The position numbers were made by a program, and so were the translations under genes. The notes under the pieces are model-generated. The model saw only the letters and a program-made list of their open reading frames with translations, was not told where the DNA came from and searched no databases. Positions 27,549 through 36,168 of a DNA stretch of 64,000 nucleotides are shown here, piece after piece. The stretch is taken from NCBI RefSeq assembly GCF_001485415.1, contig NZ_BCMQ01000003.1:1-64000 (forward strand). The letters are read 5' to 3'. This stretch comes from Myroides odoratimimus (GTDB lineage Bacteria; Bacteroidota; Bacteroidia; Flavobacteriales; Flavobacteriaceae). Every line of letters starts with the position of its first letter. Within the stretch, counting starts at the first letter, position 1.

Positions 27549-29722
27549 TATTTTTTGCGTTCTACCATTTCTAGTTGATCAAGGCTTACTTTAGATGTAA
27601 AGATACCATAATTAACTGTTGCTTTATTTTTTTCGATTACATCGATTGTTCCCACTGAACGACCATCTATCATACGAACGCGATCTCCCACTTTAAGAGG
27701 GAAGTTGGTTTTCTTCTGTGCATCTTGTAGTTGCTTTTTCGCCTTTTCTTCTTTCTTCTCTTTGCGAATCACTTCTACTTTTTGCTCCACTTCTTTAATT
27801 AGCTCTTTTTGTTGAGCTTCTTTTTCTTTCTTCTCTTTTATGGTAACCTTCTTGCGTTTAGAATTTTCAATCTCTACTACTTTTAGAACTTCTCCAAAAA
27901 GAGTTTTCTTACTTTTATTATTAAAGTATTTTTCAGACAAATCATCTAAGCGTTGACCTAGAGCTACTAAACGTTGATTAGAATCAAATAATTCCTGGTA
28001 ACGCTCTAGTTTCTCTTGAATTTTAGCATTGATGGTCTCCATTTTCTTACTCTCATCTCTTGCCTTAGTCTCTTCCTCTTTTAAGTTCTGAGAAGTACGT
28101 TCTAGTTTATGTCTTTCTTTCTGTAGATTAGCGATAGTCTTGTCAAATCTAACTTTATCTCCTTCTACTTTTTTCTTGGCTCTATTAATTAAGCTAAACG
28201 GAATACCATTTTTCTGTGCAACTTCGAAGGTAAACGAGCTACCTGCTTGTCCAACGTTTAGTTTATACATTGGTTCTAATGATTTCTCATCAAATAGCAT
28301 ATTGGCATTCGTAGCATTCGGTAATTCATCTGCTAGTATTTTTAGATTGGTATAGTGAGTGGTAATAATACCATATGCCTCTCTATCATAGAACTCCTCT
28401 AAGAATACTTCTGCTAGTGCACCTCCTAGTTCTGGATCAGATCCTGTACCAAACTCATCAATTAAGAATAGCGTATTATCGTTACATTTCTTTAAGAAAT
28501 AATTCATATTCTTAAGTCTATAACTGTAAGTACTTAAGTGATTCTCTATAGACTGATTATCTCCAATATCTGTCAGTATTCTATCGAATAAGAATGTTTT
28601 ACTTCTTTCGTGTACCGGAATAAGTAATCCAGACTGTAACATTAGCTGTAATAATCCTACTGTTTTTAGTGTGATACTCTTACCACCAGCATTTGGTCCA
28701 GAGATAACGATTATTCTACTGCTTTGTTCTAGATTAATTGTTTGAGGATAGGTAGGCTTATTCTTCGCTCTATTGTTTAACAATAAAATAGGGTGATAAG
28801 CCTCTCTAAAGTACATTTCTCTTTCTTTGCTAATCTCAGGAAGTAAACCGTTGATTTTATTAGCATACTTTGCTTTTCCAGCAGTAACGTCGATATAGGT
28901 TAAGAAGCTTTGATACTCTAAAAGTAGATCTCTAAAAGGGCGAATAGCATCTGTTAGGTTTTTTAGAATACGTACGATTTCTTCGCGTTCTTCATACTCT
29001 AGGTTGTTTAACTCTCTAGAGAATCTCAAAGTAGCTTCAGGTTCGATATAGACAATACTTCCCGTTTTAGACGTTCCTAATACACTTCCTTTTACTTTAC
29101 GTCTATGCATAGCGATTACTGCTAGTACACGTCTGTTTTCTACCACCGTTTCTCTGATATCGTCTAGATACCCAGAACTGTTGTATTGTGTAAGTGCTGC
29201 GCCAAAACTTTGGTTTATTTTACCACGAACTATATTGATGTTTTTGCGGATATTCAATAAATCTAACGAAGCATTGTCTTTGATTTCACCATATTTATCC
29301 AAGACATTATCTATCTCTTTAAGAATAGATTTCTCTAAAGGCGTTTGTTCTGCCTCATGGTATAAATTAGGGTAGTACTCCTCGAATTTTTTTAAATAAG
29401 AGATTAGGGTAATTGTAGTGTCTGTTAGGGTTTGTATCTTTTTAAAGCTACTTACTTCTAAGAAACTATTTTCAATGCCTAAAAATTTTAATTCGTAGTC
29501 TATACTGTCAAAGTAGTGATTCGGGATAATGTTATTATTGGTAAATGAAGAAACGTATTCTGAAGTCTGCTTTAATGCTCTCATCGTTCCTGCTTCTGTT
29601 TTAAGCGGGCATATCTCCATAGCAGCTTCTTTACCAGCCTCTGTAGTACAAAGGGCTGATACTGTTTCTAATACCGTATTGAATTCTAAATCTTGTAATG
29701 TTTTTTTGTTTATTGATGTCAT
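27548..29722 (-). CDS. mutS2: MutS2 family protein without Smr domain
   Basis: A 724-aa DNA- or ribosome-associated ATPase of the MutS2 family. The N-terminal helical clamp and core precede the ATPase with Walker A GPNAGGKSITLKT, Walker B TLFLIDEFGTGSDP and THYTNLK. A long coiled coil rich in Lys and Glu follows (about residues 500-650), then a KOW-like segment (LKVGDRVRMIDGRSVGTIDV). The protein ends there: the C-terminal Smr nuclease domain of Bacillus or Helicobacter MutS2 is missing. MutS2 is linked to suppression of recombination and to rescue of collided ribosomes; without Smr the cutting activity must be absent or supplied elsewhere. Confidence 0.9.
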   Translation of the reverse strand: MTSINKKTLQDLEFNTVLETVSALCTTEAGKEAAMEICPLKTEAGTMRALKQTSEYVSSFTNNNIIPNHYFDSIDYELKFLGIENSFLEVSSFKKIQTLTDTTITLISYLKKFEEYYPNLYHEAEQTPLEKSILKEIDNVLDKYGEIKDNASLDLLNIRKNINIVRGKINQSFGAALTQYNSSGYLDDIRETVVENRRVLAVIAMHRRKVKGSVLGTSKTGSIVYIEPEATLRFSRELNNLEYEEREEIVRILKNLTDAIRPFRDLLLEYQSFLTYIDVTAGKAKYANKINGLLPEISKEREMYFREAYHPILLLNNRAKNKPTYPQTINLEQSSRIIVISGPNAGGKSITLKTVGLLQLMLQSGLLIPVHERSKTFLFDRILTDIGDNQSIENHLSTYSYRLKNMNYFLKKCNDNTLFLIDEFGTGSDPELGGALAEVFLEEFYDREAYGIITTHYTNLKILADELPNATNANMLFDEKSLEPMYKLNVGQAGSSFTFEVAQKNGIPFSLINRAKKKVEGDKVRFDKTIANLQKERHKLERTSQNLKEEETKARDESKKMETINAKIQEKLERYQELFDSNQRLVALGQRLDDLSEKYFNNKSKKTLFGEVLKVVEIENSKRKKVTIKEKKEKEAQQKELIKEVEQKVEVIRKEKKEEKAKKQLQDAQKKTNFPLKVGDRVRMIDGRSVGTIDVIEKNKATVNYGIFTSKVSLDQLEMVERKK

Positions 29723-29826
29723 TTTATTAAAATGAGAATATGTACAAAAATAACATTATTTGAGTGAATTAAAGATTTTTAATTCATTACAGACACAATT
29801 TTATACGAATGGTGTAGTAATAGGCG

Positions 29827-29892
29827 CTAAAATAAATTATAATTCTGTAGGCTATTTTAGAGCAGTTAGAATTGTAATTTGATATAAACTGC
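29827..29892. repeat. interleaved inverted repeats (pseudoknot-like layout)
   Basis: CTAAAATA (29827-29834) pairs with TATTTTAG (29853-29860), and AAATTATAATTCT (29834-29846) with AGAATTGTAATTT (29868-29880, one mismatch). The arms alternate rather than nest. GCAGTT (29862-29867) also pairs with AACTGC (29887-29892). Confidence 0.65.
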
Positions 29893-29898
29893 TTTGCA

Positions 29899-29951
29899 AT
29901 GAGTCCGTACTGTGTCCGTTATGAGTCCGTTATTTGAGGCGAATTAACGGA
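29899..29951. repeat. 11-bp iterated element B (GTCCGT core)
   Basis: GTCCGT recurs at 29903, 29914 and 29925, an exact 11-bp period. The last unit TCCGTTA (29926-29932) pairs perfectly with TAACGGA (29945-29951). The core equals that of element C at 62.45 kb. Confidence 0.8.
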
Positions 29952-30098
29952 GTTGCTACGAAAGTACTATTCATTTATGAAGTATTCATTAGAAGTGAAG
30001 TGGTAGCTAAAGGACTTGAGGAGTAAAGCTATTTATCATTTTAGGGAAAAGAATAATATTGTTGTTTTTAGCAGATTAAAACAGGGTATATTCTTGTT

Positions 30099-30127
30099 TT
30101 GATTTATAGAAGGAAATTTTACATTTG
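30099..30127 (+). promoter_or_regulatory. candidate promoter of the Crp/Fnr gene
   Basis: TACATTTG at 30120-30127 is an exact -7 box, with TTG at 30099-30101, 18 bases upstream. The leader would be about 22 bases. Confidence 0.5.
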
Positions 30128-30154
30128 ATAAGTCATTAATACACGTAGAAGAAA

Positions 30155-30712
30155 ATGCAAAGTAATCATTTTGTCGATAGATTATTAGAGGATTTACAGG
30201 ATAGCGTAATTTATAGAACGCTAACAAAAGGGGAAGAAATTCTTCAATTGGGAGAAGTTTGTGATTATGTTGGAATTGTTCGCAAAGGAAGCTTGAGGAT
30301 GTATTATATAGATGCAGAAGGGGATGATGTATCTTTTGCATTTTATCTGTCTAATCATATATTTACTAACTATGAAGGTGTGTTGACTAGTGTACCATCC
30401 CAATTAACCATTGTAGCTACAAAGGAGACAGATGTAGAGCTAATCCGTAAGTCAGATCTCTTTGCGTATTATGAAACATCTATAGAGGCACAATTATTAG
30501 GTAGAAGAATGGCAGAGTTGATTTTCTTAGAAGCAAAGAAAAGAATAGATTTTCTCTTATTCTTAAACCCTGAACAACGCTATTTACAGTTGATAGAGAG
30601 TACTCCTGAGGTGTTTAAATGTATTCCACAAAAGTATATTGCAAGCTATATAGGGGTAAAGCCTCAGTCTCTGTCTCGCATCCGTAAAAGATTAAACGAA
30701 AAGGGATATTAA
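30155..30712 (+). CDS. Crp/Fnr-family transcription regulator
   Basis: A 185-aa regulator with an N-terminal cyclic-nucleotide-binding-type beta barrel (LTKGEEILQLGEVCDYVGIV, then RKGSLRMYYIDAEGDDVSF) and a short C-terminal helix-turn-helix (IPQKYIASYIGVKPQSLSRI). The phosphate-binding arginine-serine pair of true CRP is not evident and no Fe-S cysteines are arranged as in FNR, so the effector is unknown. Homologues of this short type are numerous in Bacteroidota and usually sit beside the gene they control, here possibly the DUF3995 membrane protein 59 bases downstream. Confidence 0.85.
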   Translation: MQSNHFVDRLLEDLQDSVIYRTLTKGEEILQLGEVCDYVGIVRKGSLRMYYIDAEGDDVSFAFYLSNHIFTNYEGVLTSVPSQLTIVATKETDVELIRKSDLFAYYETSIEAQLLGRRMAELIFLEAKKRIDFLLFLNPEQRYLQLIESTPEVFKCIPQKYIASYIGVKPQSLSRIRKRLNEKGY

Positions 30713-30771
30713 CTTAAGTGAATGTTTTAGAGAAAAGGAAGGATGAACTTTGCGGTCATAATATTTAATAG

Positions 30772-31176
30772 ATGACAATGAGTTTAGAAGTAATGATTAA
30801 GATAGTGAATACCGTTATTTTCTCATTCCTATCAGCCGTCCATATTTATTGGGCACTAGGAGGAACATGGGGTGTAGTAGGGGTACTTCCTACAAAAGAT
30901 GGAGAGCGAAAACTTAATCCTTCACCTGTCGGTACTTTAGTAGTGGCAAGTGGCTTAGTTGTGTTTGCAGAAATTAGTCTAGGTGATGTATTAGCCTATA
31001 AATGGGGTTATTTGGTCATAGGAATTCTATTTGGATTGAGAGCAATAGGAGACTTTAATTATGTAGGGGTATTTAAAAAAGTAAAAAACAGTGTATTTGC
31101 TAAAAAAGATACGACGATCTTCATTCCTCTTTGTTTTTATTTGTCACTTAGTAATATATTTTTATATATGTCCTAA
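30772..31176 (+). CDS. DUF3995 membrane protein
   Basis: A 134-aa inner membrane protein with four predicted helices. The motif SAVHIYWALGGTWG in the first helix region and RAIGDFNYVGVFKK near the third are hallmarks of DUF3995. No enzymatic residue set is known for the family. It lies 59 bases after the Crp/Fnr gene, likely co-transcribed. The start may instead be the second Met (two codons later). Confidence 0.8.
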   Translation: MTMSLEVMIKIVNTVIFSFLSAVHIYWALGGTWGVVGVLPTKDGERKLNPSPVGTLVVASGLVVFAEISLGDVLAYKWGYLVIGILFGLRAIGDFNYVGVFKKVKNSVFAKKDTTIFIPLCFYLSLSNIFLYMS

Positions 31177-31197
31177 AAATCAGTAAATACAAGTGTT

Positions 31198-31215
31198 AAC
31201 TGATATAAATCAGTT
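31198..31215. promoter_or_regulatory. candidate Crp/Fnr-type operator
   Basis: AACTGATATAAATCAGTT is a perfect 6-bp inverted repeat containing TGA-N6-TCA, the half-site layout of Crp/Fnr operators. It lies between the DUF3995 gene and the CoA-transferase gene, 90 bases upstream of the latter and one gene from a Crp/Fnr regulator. Confidence 0.45.
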
Positions 31216-31304
31216 GATTTCTGATTTAAAAATACGTATTTTGGAAATGTTTTCTAAATAGAAGAAACGCCTTAGATGTTTAATTATTTTCAAGCATTTT
31301 TAAT

Positions 31305-32570
31305 ATGAAATATGTATCAGCTTCAGAAGCCGCTAAAGTCGTAAAATCAGGAGACCGAATTTATGTACATGCCGCTGCTGCAACTCCTAATATATTAACC
31401 AAAGCAATTAGTGATAGAGCAGAAGAACTGCGCAATGTAGAGTTCTGTCATATTCATACAGAAGGAGCAGCTCCTTATGCTGATCCTGCCTTGTCAGAGA
31501 GCTTTCACGTGAATTCTTTCTTTATTGGTAAGAACGTTCGTCATACTATTGCCGCTGGTAATGGTTCTTATACTCCCGTTTTTCTTAGCGAAGTGCCTAA
31601 TCTGTTTCGCAAAGGAGCTTTAAAAGTAGATGTAGTTCTTATTCAGGTATCACCACCAGACGAACATGGTTTTTGTTCATTGGGTACATCAGTAGAAGCT
31701 ACTGTTGCTGCTATGGAGTGCGCAAAGGTGGTAATCGCTCAAGTGAATAAATATATGCCACGTACTTTCGGAGATAGTGTATTACATATATCTAAGATAG
31801 ATATGGCGGTAGAGCATCATACTGCTATCTATGCACAGAAACAAGCTGTTATTACGGATACAGAAGCGCTAATAGGAGATCATGTGGCTGCTCTGATAGA
31901 AGACGAGAGTACATTACAGATGGGGATAGGTTCTATTCCTAATGCAGTATTGTCTAGACTTACTAATCACAAGAATTTAGGATTGCACACAGAGATGTTT
32001 TCTGATGGTGTAATTGATTTAATAGAGAGTGGAGTAATTGACTGTTCTAAGAAAACAATAGCGAAAGGAAGAGCTTTAGCTACTTTCTTAATTGGATCAG
32101 AACGTTTATATAGATTTGTGGATAACAACCCGTTTATCGTAATGAAAGAGTCTAGTTATGTAAACGATACGGCTATTATTCGTCAGAACCCAAAAGTAGT
32201 AGCGATTAACTCTGCATTAGAAGTAGATGTGACAGGGCAGATTTGTGCTGATTCTCTAGGGGTACATATGTATTCTGGAGTAGGAGGACAGATGGATTTT
32301 GTGAGAGGAGCTTCTTTGAGTAAAGGTGGAAAGGCAATTATAGCCTTGTCATCTACTAGTAATAAAGGGCATAATCGTATCGTACCTTTCTTAAAACAAG
32401 GAGCAGGAGTGGTGACTACTCGTGCCCATGCACAGTATATCGTTACAGAATATGGAGTAGCAGACTTGTATGGCAAGACGTTGAAACAACGTGTAGATGC
32501 AATGGTGGAGATTGCTCACCCTGATTTTAGAGAAGAAATTCTCAAAACTTATCACGACAGTATCAAATAG
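31305..32570 (+). CDS. acetyl-CoA hydrolase/transferase family protein (4-hydroxybutyrate CoA-transferase-like)
   Basis: A 421-aa family I CoA-transferase. It moves CoA between acyl-CoA and a free acid through a glutamyl-CoA thioester; the likely catalytic Glu lies in GLHTEMFSDGVIDL. The GIGSIPNAVLSRL loop and C-terminal YSGVGGQMDFVRGA and VTEYGVADLYGK are typical of the acetyl-CoA:4-hydroxybutyrate or butyryl-CoA type. The acid used is not known. A second member of the family (60478-61983) belongs to the succinate branch, so the genome has at least two. A candidate Crp/Fnr site lies upstream. Confidence 0.85.
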   Translation: MKYVSASEAAKVVKSGDRIYVHAAAATPNILTKAISDRAEELRNVEFCHIHTEGAAPYADPALSESFHVNSFFIGKNVRHTIAAGNGSYTPVFLSEVPNLFRKGALKVDVVLIQVSPPDEHGFCSLGTSVEATVAAMECAKVVIAQVNKYMPRTFGDSVLHISKIDMAVEHHTAIYAQKQAVITDTEALIGDHVAALIEDESTLQMGIGSIPNAVLSRLTNHKNLGLHTEMFSDGVIDLIESGVIDCSKKTIAKGRALATFLIGSERLYRFVDNNPFIVMKESSYVNDTAIIRQNPKVVAINSALEVDVTGQICADSLGVHMYSGVGGQMDFVRGASLSKGGKAIIALSSTSNKGHNRIVPFLKQGAGVVTTRAHAQYIVTEYGVADLYGKTLKQRVDAMVEIAHPDFREEILKTYHDSIK

Positions 32571-32589
32571 TTTTTATAATTGATTACAA

Positions 32590-32617
32590 AAGAAAACCAG
32601 CGTCATAATTGGTTTTC
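32590..32617 (+). terminator. hairpin after the CoA-transferase gene
   Basis: AGAAAACCA and TGGTTTTCT form a perfect 9-bp stem with a 10-base loop, 20 bases after the stop. There is no following T-run, so it may be a weak terminator or a 3' stabilising hairpin. Confidence 0.4.
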
Positions 32618-32694
32618 TGACCTAGAGCGTTATCGCTATTAAGGGTATTTCCTATAGTTAACAATTATTTGATTTGTGAGAATAAATAGGAATG

Positions 32695-32724
32695 AAAAAG
32701 CCATTACACATGTAATGGCTTTTT
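32695..32724. terminator. bidirectional terminator
   Basis: AAAAAGCCATTACA / TGTAATGGCTTTTT, a 14-bp perfect stem with a two-base loop, just downstream of the minus-strand gene that ends at 32730. Confidence 0.9.
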
Positions 32725-32729
32725 TATAT

Positions 32730-34178
32730 TTACTTTCTTTTATATCCGAATAATTCTTTTTCTTGGATGATTTTAGAAATACCTTCTGGTAATTTGTCTT
32801 CCCATCCATTTTGATTTTGTTGTAGCAACTTCAGAACATCTCTTGAGAAGATAGATAAATGATCTTTTTCATAATCTTCAATATCGATGATTTGGTTGTT
32901 CTTTTTGAAGAATTTATACAACTCTTTAATATGTAAGTCCACTTTTAGATTAGTAGAGTCTACTATTTGTTCTTCGTTACCTATCATAGGGTATAGGTAG
33001 ATCTTCATTGTGTTTCTAAATAGCTTTCCTAGACCTTCTAATATACCTCCTGTAAGATGAGTGTAGTATTTCTCTTCAAAAATATTTAATAAGCTACTAA
33101 CTCCCATTGCTAATGCAATCTTCTGATCAGTATATTTAGAGAAGTATTCTGTAAGTTTATAATATTCTTGGAAATTAGAGATCATTACAGTTTGTCCAAG
33201 AGAACACAATAAGTCTGCTCTATCTAAGAAGTCTATTTCGTCTAATGAACCTTCTGCTAAAAGGTTAGACAAGGTAATTTCAAAAACAACTTTAGTGTTT
33301 TCTTTAGCTAAGTTGTTTTGTGTCATGAATTTATCTAAAGACTTCTGATACATATCCATATTAACGATAGTAACAGGTCTAAAGCTACCTCTAAGTGCTA
33401 GTATGTTTTGTTTGTACAAAATGTTAGCTGCTAGTTCACTACGTCCACTAGGGCTGAACATTACAGCGTCAGTCATTCCATTTTTAACTAACTGTAAGCT
33501 CATTAATCGATTATCTACTGTCTCAAAGATAGGACCAGAGAAGTTAATACTATCGATTTCGATTTGGTCTTTATCTAAGTGATCATAAAGACTGTGAATT
33601 AGCTTTTTAGCGTCATGGTGTTGGTAGAATGCACCATAAATCAGATTCACACCTAAGATACCTAAAGTCTCTTGTTGTAGTTTAGAATCTGTCTCTTTGA
33701 ACTGTATGTGTAGTACTATCTTGTTATACGCTTGGTTAGAAGCTGTCTGAAACATAATACCTACCCATCCATGCCCTTTGTTTTTCTTAGCGTAGTCAAT
33801 TGTTGCTACTGTATTAGCGTAGCTAAAGAAAGTCTTATTAGGATTCTCTTCGCGTATTAATCTTTCTTCAATTTTTCTTGTCTCATAATCAAGCATTTTG
33901 ATTAGGCGACTTTCTGTAACATAACGTCCATCTTCTTCTACAGAATAGATAGCGTCACTAAATACTTTATCATAAGCGGACATCGCTTTGGCTACTGTTC
34001 TAGAAGAACCACCAGCTCTAAAGAAGTGACGGACTGTCTCTTGTCCTGCACCAATTTCTGCAAATGTTCCGTAAATATCGTTGTTAAGGTTGATTTTTAG
34101 TGCTTTATCTGAAATGGCAGGGTGATGTTCTATTACTCTATCCCCATTTAGTACTAAATCTTCAGCAAAGTTTTTCAT
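32730..34178 (-). CDS. conserved protein of unknown function
   Basis: A 482-aa soluble protein with no signal peptide and no membrane segment. Its start MKNFAEDLVLNGDRVIEHHP and the block YGTFAEIGAGQETVRHFFRA look strongly conserved from memory of other genomes, where the labels vary and are often clearly wrong (for example TonB-dependent receptor). A GMTDAVMFSPSGRSELAANI segment resembles a small-residue loop, but I cannot assign a fold. It is monocistronic with its own terminator. Confidence 0.75.
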   Translation of the reverse strand: MKNFAEDLVLNGDRVIEHHPAISDKALKINLNNDIYGTFAEIGAGQETVRHFFRAGGSSRTVAKAMSAYDKVFSDAIYSVEEDGRYVTESRLIKMLDYETRKIEERLIREENPNKTFFSYANTVATIDYAKKNKGHGWVGIMFQTASNQAYNKIVLHIQFKETDSKLQQETLGILGVNLIYGAFYQHHDAKKLIHSLYDHLDKDQIEIDSINFSGPIFETVDNRLMSLQLVKNGMTDAVMFSPSGRSELAANILYKQNILALRGSFRPVTIVNMDMYQKSLDKFMTQNNLAKENTKVVFEITLSNLLAEGSLDEIDFLDRADLLCSLGQTVMISNFQEYYKLTEYFSKYTDQKIALAMGVSSLLNIFEEKYYTHLTGGILEGLGKLFRNTMKIYLYPMIGNEEQIVDSTNLKVDLHIKELYKFFKKNNQIIDIEDYEKDHLSIFSRDVLKLLQQNQNGWEDKLPEGISKIIQEKELFGYKRK

Positions 34179-34235
34179 GAATTAGCTATTTTAAACAAAC
34201 CTAACAAATATCGTACAACAAAAAAAGATAAACCG

Positions 34236-34243
34236 TACTTTTG
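34236..34243 (+). promoter_or_regulatory. candidate -7 box for the metallo-hydrolase gene
   Basis: TACTTTTG fits TAnnTTTG. It overlaps the first possible TTG start (34241) of the downstream frame, which argues for the later TTG at 34262 as the true start and gives a very short leader. Confidence 0.45.
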
Positions 34244-34261
34244 TGGAAAATTTATGTCATT

Positions 34262-35026
34262 TTGGAAGTATATTTTTTAGGAACGGGTACTTCACAGGGT
34301 ATTCCGATAATAGGTATAGATCATCCAGTAGCTCACAGTATAGATCCGAGGGATAAAAGGTTGAGAACATCTGTATTGGTTAAGTGGGATGAACACACTA
34401 TTTTGATTGACTGTGGACCTGATTTTAGACAACAAATGTTGACTGCTGGGTGTAGTAAATTAGATGCAATATTCTTTACTCACGAACATGCTGATCACAT
34501 CGCAGGATTAGACGAAATAAGACCATTAACTATCTTGCATGGCTCGTTGCCAATCTATGCTCAAGAAAGAGTAATAAAAGCCTTAGAGAGAAGATATGAT
34601 TATATTTTTACCAAAGAAGATAGATATCCTGGGGCTCCTAGTGTAGAAGAGCATAGTATTACTTCACAAGATACCATTATGATAGGGAAGAAGACTATTA
34701 TTCCTATTGATGTAATGCATGGGCCTTTGCCTATATTGGGGTATAGATTGGGAGATTTAGTCTATATCACAGATGCTAAGTACATCACAGACGAAGAGGT
34801 CGAAAAGATAAAAGGATGTAAGGTTTTAATTGTAAATGCTTTGCGTATTAAGGATCACCCTACTCATTTTAGTTTAGAGGAGTCGCTTGCTTTTATTGAT
34901 AAAATAAAACCAGAGAAAGCTTATTTAACTCATATAGCACAAGACTTAGGTTTTCATAAAGATGTAGAAAATATACTTCCAAAAGATGTATATTTGGCGT
35001 ACGACAATTTAAAAATCACTATATAA
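34262..35026 (+). CDS. MBL-fold metallo-hydrolase (PhnP-like phosphodiesterase)
   Basis: A soluble metallo-beta-lactamase-fold hydrolase of about 254 aa. It starts EVYFLGTGTSQGIPIIG, has the metal-binding motif FFTHEHADHIAGLD, later ligands in DVMHGPLPILGYR and the Asp in YITDAKYI, and ends with YLTHIAQDLGFH, all as in the PhnP/cyclic phosphodiesterase branch. No ATG lies in frame near the beginning: the choice is TTG at 34241 or TTG at 34262; the first overlaps a promoter box, so 34262 is chosen. The physiological substrate is unknown. Confidence 0.85.
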   Translation: MEVYFLGTGTSQGIPIIGIDHPVAHSIDPRDKRLRTSVLVKWDEHTILIDCGPDFRQQMLTAGCSKLDAIFFTHEHADHIAGLDEIRPLTILHGSLPIYAQERVIKALERRYDYIFTKEDRYPGAPSVEEHSITSQDTIMIGKKTIIPIDVMHGPLPILGYRLGDLVYITDAKYITDEEVEKIKGCKVLIVNALRIKDHPTHFSLEESLAFIDKIKPEKAYLTHIAQDLGFHKDVENILPKDVYLAYDNLKITI

Positions 35027-35040
35027 TTTATTATCACATT

Positions 35041-35535
35041 ATGAAACATAAAGCTTTCTTTTACCTATTCCTTTTTTCACTTGTAATTCTTGTTCTTCTA
35101 TATGCCAATAATAAGAATATGTATAAGATGGAGGGGAAGAAGATAGAAATAGCTCATAAACGCATTGATATTGTTCGAGATTCATTAAAAGAAGTTACTA
35201 AGGATTTTAATGAGGCAAATTATTTTTCTATCGAATACAATGAAGATGCACAGGAGTATTTTAATTACAAAACAATAGATCAATCTCTAACTTCTATAAA
35301 AGAAGAGGTATTAGCTTTAAACCATCAAGATAATGGTAATCCATTAGTTCCTTATGGAGTGATTAATGGAGAGAAATGTGTGATTAATAAAGTTAAAGTT
35401 CTAAATCATAGATGGATAATTGCAGATTTTTATGCAGGAGCTGTTCATGGAGAAGTTTTAATTAAGTATTTTTACACAGAGGGTAAACCTACTGAGTTTA
35501 AGACCATAGATACTGTTATGTATGCTACTAAGTAG
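35041..35535 (+). CDS. hypothetical membrane-anchored protein
   Basis: A 164-aa protein with one N-terminal transmembrane anchor (AFFYLFLFSLVILVLLYANN) and a periplasmic domain containing a coiled helix (KRIDIVRDSLKEVTKDFNEA) followed by beta-rich sequence with HRWIIADFYAGAVHGEVLIK. No known family. It follows the metallo-hydrolase by 14 bases and may be in its operon. Confidence 0.7.
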   Translation: MKHKAFFYLFLFSLVILVLLYANNKNMYKMEGKKIEIAHKRIDIVRDSLKEVTKDFNEANYFSIEYNEDAQEYFNYKTIDQSLTSIKEEVLALNHQDNGNPLVPYGVINGEKCVINKVKVLNHRWIIADFYAGAVHGEVLIKYFYTEGKPTEFKTIDTVMYATK

Positions 35536-35562
35536 TGTCGTCTAATATAAAAATAGAGTAGT

Positions 35563-36105
35563 ATGAAAAAGTCAATAAGTTTGTTTGTTATATTGTTGCT
35601 TACCATGACGTCCTGTGATTTCATCTTGAAAGATAATAAAGATGATAATGAAAAAGGAATGGTCATAACAGACGGAAGTACTGAGATCGTAACGCTGGAT
35701 GAAGATGATGAAGTATTGGGGTGTGCTTATTCAGCTGGATATCGTTGGAGTGAGTTAGAGAATAACTGTATTCGTATATTCGAGATAGGTTTTAGACTTA
35801 ATCCAATAGGGTTAGAAGAGGATACAACAGAGGATAATGCTTTAGAGGATAATAGCGTTAGCTGTTTTGTTACTTATGCTAAGGATAAGAAGAAAGCAGA
35901 AATATTCTTACCAAATCATAAAAAGGGGATTGTTCTAGAACTTACTAAAGATAAGAGTGCTTATATCAACGATGGTTGGGAATTATCTAATGAAGGGATG
36001 GTTTTAAAGCACAAAGGAGAGACTGCCTTTACAGCGGCAAAGACTATAGAATTAAAAATCATTAACTCTGACCAACCAGTAGAGGAAGATGTTCATGAAG
36101 AATAA
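35563..36105 (+). CDS. hypothetical lipoprotein
   Basis: A 180-aa lipoprotein with signal MKKSISLFVILLLTMTSC (lipobox MTSC). The mature part is acidic and contains GCAYSAGYRWSELENNCIRI, a Cys-bearing pattern that recurs in small Bacteroidota envelope proteins, then a beta-rich half. It probably sits on the outer membrane. It follows the preceding gene by 27 bases. Function unknown. Confidence 0.75.
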   Translation: MKKSISLFVILLLTMTSCDFILKDNKDDNEKGMVITDGSTEIVTLDEDDEVLGCAYSAGYRWSELENNCIRIFEIGFRLNPIGLEEDTTEDNALEDNSVSCFVTYAKDKKKAEIFLPNHKKGIVLELTKDKSAYINDGWELSNEGMVLKHKGETAFTAAKTIELKIINSDQPVEEDVHEE

Positions 36106-36126
36106 AACATAATCAAGTTATGTATA

Positions 36127-36165
36127 AAAAAGTAAGGCTAGTGTATAACACTAGCCTTACTTTTT
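36127..36165. terminator. bidirectional terminator
   Basis: AAAAGTAAGGCTAGTGT / ACACTAGCCTTACTTTT with loop ATA, between the convergent lipoprotein and esterase genes. Confidence 0.9.
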
Positions 36166-36168
36166 ATA

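Larger units (their letters stand above)
29723..30154. other. highly structured divergent intergenic region
   Basis: About 430 bp between divergent mutS2 and the Crp/Fnr gene. It holds a 9-bp perfect hairpin (29765-29786), two interleaved inverted repeats (29827-29880), the 11-bp element B (29899-29951) and a promoter-like pair before the Crp/Fnr gene. No coding sequence was recognised. Confidence 0.7.

Noticed and set aside
30036..30341. 101-codon minus-strand open frame
   Set aside because: Opposes the Crp/Fnr gene and its promoter-like boxes; no coding features.
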